From: JAWVZU01 sp033722075
GTDB taxonomy: Bacteria; Pseudomonadota; Gammaproteobacteria; Xanthomonadales; SZUA-38
Length of the DNA: 6,127 bases
Reading direction: 5' to 3'
Assembly (NCBI GenBank): GCA_033722075.1
Contig: JAWVZU010000241.1
Location: forward strand, 1-6,127
Each line of letters begins with the position of its first letter. Position 1 is the stretch's first letter. The position numbers were made by a program, and so were the translations under genes. Below the pieces are notes generated by a model. The model was given only the letters and a program-made list of their open reading frames with translations. It did not search any database and had not been told where the DNA came from. Positions 5,839-6,127 of the stretch are shown here, in pieces.

Positions 5839-6127
5839 ATGTCGAGCAAGTCAAAGAACATCTGTATGAAGCCCCTGTCTGTTGCAGTCGGCGCGGCTTT
5901 TGTTTCCACTTTCGCCCTCGGTACCGCAGCAGCGGCCGAGAATCCTTTCGACCTTAGTGACATGGACGCGGGCTACATGCTGGCCGGCGGCGACAAGGGT
6001 GAAGAAGGCAAGTGCGGCGAAGGCAAGTGCGGCGGCGACAAAGGCGAAGAAGGGAAGTGCGGCGAAGGGAAGTGCGGCGGCGATAAAGGCGAAGAAGGGA
6101 AGTGCGGCGAAGGGAAGTGCGGCGGCG
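5839..6127 (+). CDS. hvfA: HvfA/bufferin-type RiPP metallophore precursor, EGKCG repeats (3' end outside window)
   Basis: The 96 visible residues are the N-terminal part of a secreted low-complexity peptide. Lysines at 4, 6 and 11, a hydrophobic run at about 12-30 and an Ala-rich TAAAA|E site form a Sec signal peptide with cleavage near residue 33. The segment NPFDLSDMDAGYMLAGG (35-51) follows, then three perfect copies of DKGEEGKCGEGKCGG, with cysteines at 59, 64, 74, 79, 89 and 94, each in an EGKCG motif. In the HvfA family (Haemophilus influenzae) a multinuclear non-heme iron enzyme HvfB (DUF692) with HvfC (DUF2063) converts EGKCG cysteines to oxazolone/thioamide pairs that bind Cu(I). Related bufferins in other bacteria buffer periplasmic copper. 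Family assignment rests on architecture and motif; modification and copper binding here are inferred. The frame is still open at the window edge, so the repeat number is unknown. A metallothionein-like unmodified peptide is the main alternative. Confidence 0.88.
   Translation, partial: MSSKSKNICMKPLSVAVGAAFVSTFALGTAAAAENPFDLSDMDAGYMLAGGDKGEEGKCGEGKCGGDKGEEGKCGEGKCGGDKGEEGKCGEGKCGG
5992..6126 (+). repeat. Three tandem 45-bp coding repeats, continuing past the edge
   Basis: Units 5992-6036, 6037-6081 and 6082-6126 each encode the same 15 residues. Units 2 and 3 differ at one base (GAC/GAT), and unit 1 differs from unit 2 at four third-codon positions, so all changes are silent. Each unit also holds two copies of a 15-bp subrepeat encoding EGKCG. 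Such an array can expand or contract by slippage. The last base of the window begins a further codon, so the array may continue. Confidence 0.95.

Noticed and set aside
5839..6127. Idea that the sulfotransferases sulfate the single Tyr (Y46, in DMDAGYML) of the Cys-repeat peptide
   Set aside because: The acidic context is suggestive of tyrosylprotein sulfotransferase sites, but the genes are separated by three unrelated genes and two transcription-unit boundaries, and this segment has a similar shape in HvfA-type peptides in general.

Overview
The window reads as a stretch of chromosome from a GC-rich gammaproteobacterium. The main pointers are a full-length RsmC (16S rRNA m2G1207 methyltransferase, typical of Gammaproteobacteria), a RimO, and an HvfA-type secreted Cys-repeat peptide. 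Strong third-position G/C bias also produces long antisense shadow ORFs. The genus cannot be fixed from the sequence alone. No RNA gene, CRISPR array, insertion sequence or phage gene was seen.

Layout. Bases 1-469 hold the 3' end of a sulfotransferase gene cut by the window edge. After a 120-bp gap comes a complete tandem paralogue (590-2509), a 639-aa protein with about ten TPR-like helical pairs followed by a PAPS-dependent sulfotransferase domain. It converges on, and overlaps by 28 bp, a minus-strand sniffer/C-factor-like short-chain dehydrogenase (2482-3180). The SDR is divergent from rimO (3255-4589). The rimO stop codon overlaps by one base the start of rsmC (4589-5608), giving a likely two-gene unit whose products both modify the 30S subunit: RimO methylthiolates ribosomal protein S12 and RsmC methylates 16S rRNA. 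A 230-bp leader region (5609-5838) follows, with a terminator-like hairpin, a weak promoter candidate and a small hairpin directly before a strong Shine-Dalgarno.

The most interesting gene is the last one (5839 to beyond the edge). It encodes a Sec-type signal peptide, a short conserved-looking segment (NPFDLSDMDAGYMLAGG) and then a perfect 15-residue repeat carrying two EGKCG motifs each. This is the architecture of HvfA/bufferin-type precursor peptides, whose EGKCG cysteines are converted by a multinuclear iron enzyme (HvfB, DUF692) and its partner (HvfC, DUF2063) into copper-binding oxazolone/thioamide groups. Those partner genes would be expected just downstream, outside this window. The sulfotransferases, the SDR and the ribosome-modification pair show no clear functional link to it; the window seems to be a junction of several small transcription units rather than one system.
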